Shown here in pieces: positions 61,451 to 64,000 of a stretch of 64,000 bases of DNA. Below the pieces are notes generated by a model. The model was not told where the DNA came from. It saw only the letters and a program-made list of their open reading frames with translations, and ran no database searches. Numbering within the stretch: position 1 is the stretch's first letter; each line of letters starts with the position of its first letter. The translations under genes and the position numbers were made by a program. Origin of the DNA: UKL13-2 sp947085425 (lineage in GTDB: Bacteria > Pseudomonadota > Gammaproteobacteria > Burkholderiales > Usitatibacteraceae); the NCBI GenBank assembly GCA_947085425.1, contig CAMTWK010000034.1, positions 41,196 to 105,195 of the forward strand. Reading direction: 5' to 3'.

Positions 61451-63184
61451 ATGCCGGAATCGCCCATCGTGCACCACAAGACACCCGGAAAATCCGATCG
61501 ACGCGACAGGAAACCCAATTCCGGTTTTGCCGATACCATGACCCGTCCGATTGTATTTGACGGCACCGCCTCACCAGTCAAAACCGCGTTGTTTGTCATT
61601 ATTTGTTTTGCCTGGCTGGTGCCGGGCCTGATCGGGCACGACCCGTGGAAACCAGACGAGGCCATGGCCATGGGCGTGGTGTATTCGATGCTGACCAGCA
61701 CCGGCACTTGGCTCGTTCCACATATTGCCGGAGTGGTGCATATCGACTACCCGCCGCTTTATTATTGGGTGGCGACAATCAGCGCAAAGTTATGGTCGTT
61801 TGCCCTGCCCGCCCACGATGGCGCGCGACTGGCCAGTGGCCTGTTCATGTTCGTGACCATTTTTTATTTGTACAAATCCGCCACCAAGTTATTTGATGAA
61901 CGTGCCGGTCGGATTGCCGTTGCGCTTTTGATCGGTTCACTAGGATTGTTATTGCGTGCCCACGAGTTGAATCCCGAAATAGCCGGGCTGACCGGCATGG
62001 CCATTGCAATATACGGCCTGACCCGCATCCGATTTGCAGCGCGTAAAGGCATCACCGCCGGTATCGGCGCGTTGATCATGGCTTTATCCATCGGGCTGTT
62101 ACCGGCATTGGTGGTGCCCGCAATAGCCGTGGTGATGATGGCCGTTTTACACGATTGGCAAAACCGTGCGTTTAGCCGCGGCATTCTCATTTGTCTGGCC
62201 ATCTTGCTGGTCGGTGGCAGCATTTACCCACTGGTTTTGTGGCTTAACGGCCTGCTCACGAGCGCCCTGTTTTTTGACAGTGTGTTGCGCGCACCGATGT
62301 TCGACACACATCTGCGCACCACCATTGCGCCGCTGTACGTCTTGCAAATATTGCCATGGTATGCATTGCCCACCCTGCCGATGGCCATCTGGTTGTGGCA
62401 TCGGGACCGGCGGATCATTCGTGAGCGCATTGAGCTAGCCTTGCCGATGACCACCTTTGGCGTATTGGTGATTTGGATAGCATTGTTTCGTGAAGGACGC
62501 GACACAGCTGCATTATTACTGCTGCTGCCATTGGCGCTCGCGGCTGCGCACTCGCTTGATCGATTACCAAAAGGAGTCGCCAGTTTTGTGGATTGGTTTG
62601 GTCTGGTATTTTTTGGTTCCGCCGCGTTGGCATTATGGCTTTACTGGACTGCAGCGGTGGTAGGATTTCCAGAAGGCGCGGCACGCGCAGTTGCGCGGGC
62701 GGCACCAGGTTTTACTTTTAATCAATCGTGGGTTCCGGTGGTGATTGCCGCTGCGCTGACCACTGTATGGATTTACGCCGTCGCCATGGCACGTCGCAAC
62801 AACCGCCGGGCGGTGGTGAATTGGGCGGCTGGCATTACGCTGCTGTGGGTGCTGCTCAATCTGCTCGGCTTGCCGGCCGTGGATCATGTGCGCAGTTATC
62901 GGGCGCCTGTCAACGAAGTTTCCGCATTGGTAAACGCAGACAAGACCCAAGCGCATCGATGCATTGTCGGATTGAATATTGGCGAACCACAACGGGCAAT
63001 GTTCGATTATTTTGCGCAGTTGCAATTTGTCACCCCCAAATCACCCGGCGCGTCAGAGTGCCGCTGGTTACTGGCACAGGGCACCAAGGCCAGCGAACCG
63101 GATATTGCCGCACCATGGATGTTACTTTGGCAGGGCGCACGTCCGGGCGACAAAGTTGAGCAGTTTCGGTTGTACCGACGTTAA
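61451..63184 (+). CDS. Glycosyltransferase family 39/PMT-like membrane protein
   Basis: 577 residues with about 11-12 membrane helices. The first periplasmic loop holds the ArnT-like motif HDPWKPDEAMAMG (acidic catalytic Asp-Glu), and HIDYPPLYYWVATISAKL follows, as in lipid-A aminoarabinose transferases and protein mannosyltransferases. The donor and acceptor are unknown; no arn genes are nearby. The start is uncertain: ATG 61451 gives 30 hydrophilic residues before the first helix, while ATG 61538 would also fit. It starts 3 nt after the peptidase stop, so they may be co-transcribed. An IS remnant begins 20 nt after its stop. Confidence 0.85.
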   Translation: MPESPIVHHKTPGKSDRRDRKPNSGFADTMTRPIVFDGTASPVKTALFVIICFAWLVPGLIGHDPWKPDEAMAMGVVYSMLTSTGTWLVPHIAGVVHIDYPPLYYWVATISAKLWSFALPAHDGARLASGLFMFVTIFYLYKSATKLFDERAGRIAVALLIGSLGLLLRAHELNPEIAGLTGMAIAIYGLTRIRFAARKGITAGIGALIMALSIGLLPALVVPAIAVVMMAVLHDWQNRAFSRGILICLAILLVGGSIYPLVLWLNGLLTSALFFDSVLRAPMFDTHLRTTIAPLYVLQILPWYALPTLPMAIWLWHRDRRIIRERIELALPMTTFGVLVIWIALFREGRDTAALLLLLPLALAAAHSLDRLPKGVASFVDWFGLVFFGSAALALWLYWTAAVVGFPEGAARAVARAAPGFTFNQSWVPVVIAAALTTVWIYAVAMARRNNRRAVVNWAAGITLLWVLLNLLGLPAVDHVRSYRAPVNEVSALVNADKTQAHRCIVGLNIGEPQRAMFDYFAQLQFVTPKSPGASECRWLLAQGTKASEPDIAAPWMLLWQGARPGDKVEQFRLYRR

Positions 63185-63203
63185 CGTCGCCGGATATATT
63201 TAA

Positions 63204-64000
63204 GGAAGGTCTGATTTAGTCGGAATTTTGATGGGCAAACTTGTTTTATCAAATCGGGATTTGGTTTTTGATCGGAAACGAACATATTTCTCGGCAAATG
63301 CGGACGGATTTACCGCGCTTTTGCGGTGTTTCCCGCATTTCATGCCGCCGCAAACGCACCTCTGCCGTCCTGTCTGATCAAGTGGTGCCGCGCGCGAGGC
63401 AGATTCGCCAATCCGCATGCGGCAAAGAAGCGGCGAGCATTTTTCTGCAACCCACGGAAGCAAATTTTGCCGAAGTCAAACAGCCGCTTGATGGTCAGGA
63501 TGGGATACTCGACGGCGGCACGCACCTTCGACTTGGTTGTGTTCTTGGCCTTTTGGCGTTCGGTCAACGGCGCATCAAGTCGATCTTTTTCTATCGACGC
63601 CGATGTGGCCCTTCATGCCGAAGTACCACTGGTTGCCTATCTTGGTTTGCCAGGCGCAGACGTCGTCGGCAACCGTGTCGGTGATGGCCGAAATCAGCAC
63701 GGGCAAATCCCCAGTGCCAAACATTTCCAGCAGGTGTGTGGCAATTTCGCGCGCACTCAGACCGCGCTCATGCGTGGCGTCCGACGAATTTTGGTGGTGA
63801 GTTAACCTGCATATTTCACGGGTCGGCCCCGCTCTGCTTGGGGGCTTGCCCGTTAAGTATTACCGCACTTTGCCATCCAGTTTGGTTTTAATTAAACATC
63901 GGGCTTTTGCGCTCGATAGCAGGCCGCTGAACATGCGCTTTTCCGTTCTCTTCCCGTGCTCATTTGCCAAACACGGCTCGCTATGCCGTGGTCAGTCGAA
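63204..64000. mobile_element. IS5-family insertion sequence remnant
   Basis: Begins with GGAAGGTCTGATTTAGTC, an IS5-type terminal inverted repeat sequence, 20 nt after the PMT gene stop, and contains a decayed transposase on the minus strand. The other end lies outside the window or has decayed; no second copy of the terminal repeat is visible before 64000. Confidence 0.65.
63340..63760 (-). pseudogene. IS5-family transposase, deleted
   Basis: On the minus strand a piece near 63600-63740 reads WQTKIGNQWYFGMKGHIGVD, a DDE-transposase core, then jumps with a frame change to LTERQKAKNTTKSKVRAAVEYPILTIKRL and FGKICFRGLQKNARRFFAACGLANL, the IS5-family C-terminus, ending near 63340. About 90-100 residues that normally connect the two pieces are missing, so the enzyme is inactive. 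Confidence 0.75.

Noticed and set aside
1..64000. tRNA, rRNA and CRISPR arrays
   Set aside because: Intergenic regions were read for cloverleaf-like and regularly spaced repeats; none was found.

Overview
The window looks like the chromosome of a betaproteobacterium, most likely Burkholderiales-like. Evidence: two TctC/Bug-type solute-binding proteins, a TctABC tripartite transporter, a TRAP system, LutABC, DUF1415 and DUF2889 proteins, an Atm1-type ABC exporter and an FdsAB-like formate dehydrogenase. No tRNA, rRNA, CRISPR array, phage or plasmid backbone was seen. Nearly all sequence is coding, on both strands.

Layout. 0.1-2.3 kb (minus): two paralogous exported proteins of unknown function and a glutathione S-transferase; short tandem repeats lie upstream of the first gene. 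2.4-11.6 kb (minus): LutABC lactate oxidation proteins, a TRAP transporter (DctP, DctQ and an unusually long DctM), a hydroxypyruvate/glyoxylate reductase and a tartronate-semialdehyde-reductase-like enzyme. Together these look like a 2-hydroxyacid uptake and oxidation block. 11.7-18.0 kb: PBP7-type endopeptidase, alpha/beta hydrolase, Atm1-like exporter, two unknown small proteins, a TIGR03067-like lipoprotein and a GNAT acetyltransferase. 18.1-26.1 kb: a two-gene NAD-dependent formate dehydrogenase flanked by three broken genes (haloacetate-dehalogenase-like, a membrane protein, an MDR oxidoreductase). 26.1-30.3 kb: FadH, SucD and SucC. 30.4-37.3 kb: DUF2889 protein, CHASE2-Ser/Thr kinase and a DUF1501/DUF1800 pair. 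37.5-45.9 kb: oxalate locus, with oxalyl-CoA decarboxylase, formyl-CoA transferase, a 4-nt-overlapping formyltransferase, a Crp/Fnr regulator and a TctCBA transporter. 46-63 kb: housekeeping and envelope genes (TerC, lytic transglycosylase, CCA enzyme, L31 type B, M48 and S10 peptidases, PMT-like glycosyltransferase) plus a degenerate acyltransferase. 63.2-64 kb: remnant of an IS5-family element.

Metabolic reading (inference). Oxalate would be activated and decarboxylated by Frc/Oxc, giving formyl-CoA and formate; FdhAB oxidises formate to CO2 with NAD+. Hydroxyacid enzymes and LutABC handle lactate, glycerate or glyoxylate-type acids, and SucCD links to the TCA cycle. The most interesting candidate is the stand-alone formyltransferase coupled to frc. 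It resembles the hydrolase domain of 10-formyl-tetrahydrofolate dehydrogenase, whose formyl acceptor in the fused enzyme is a phosphopantetheine thiol. It could therefore connect formyl-CoA to tetrahydrofolate.

At least five loci are decayed: four genes with frameshifts, stops or deletions, and one transposase. The strain therefore carries notable recent gene loss, or the assembly has local indel errors; both readings are kept open where the sequence cannot decide.
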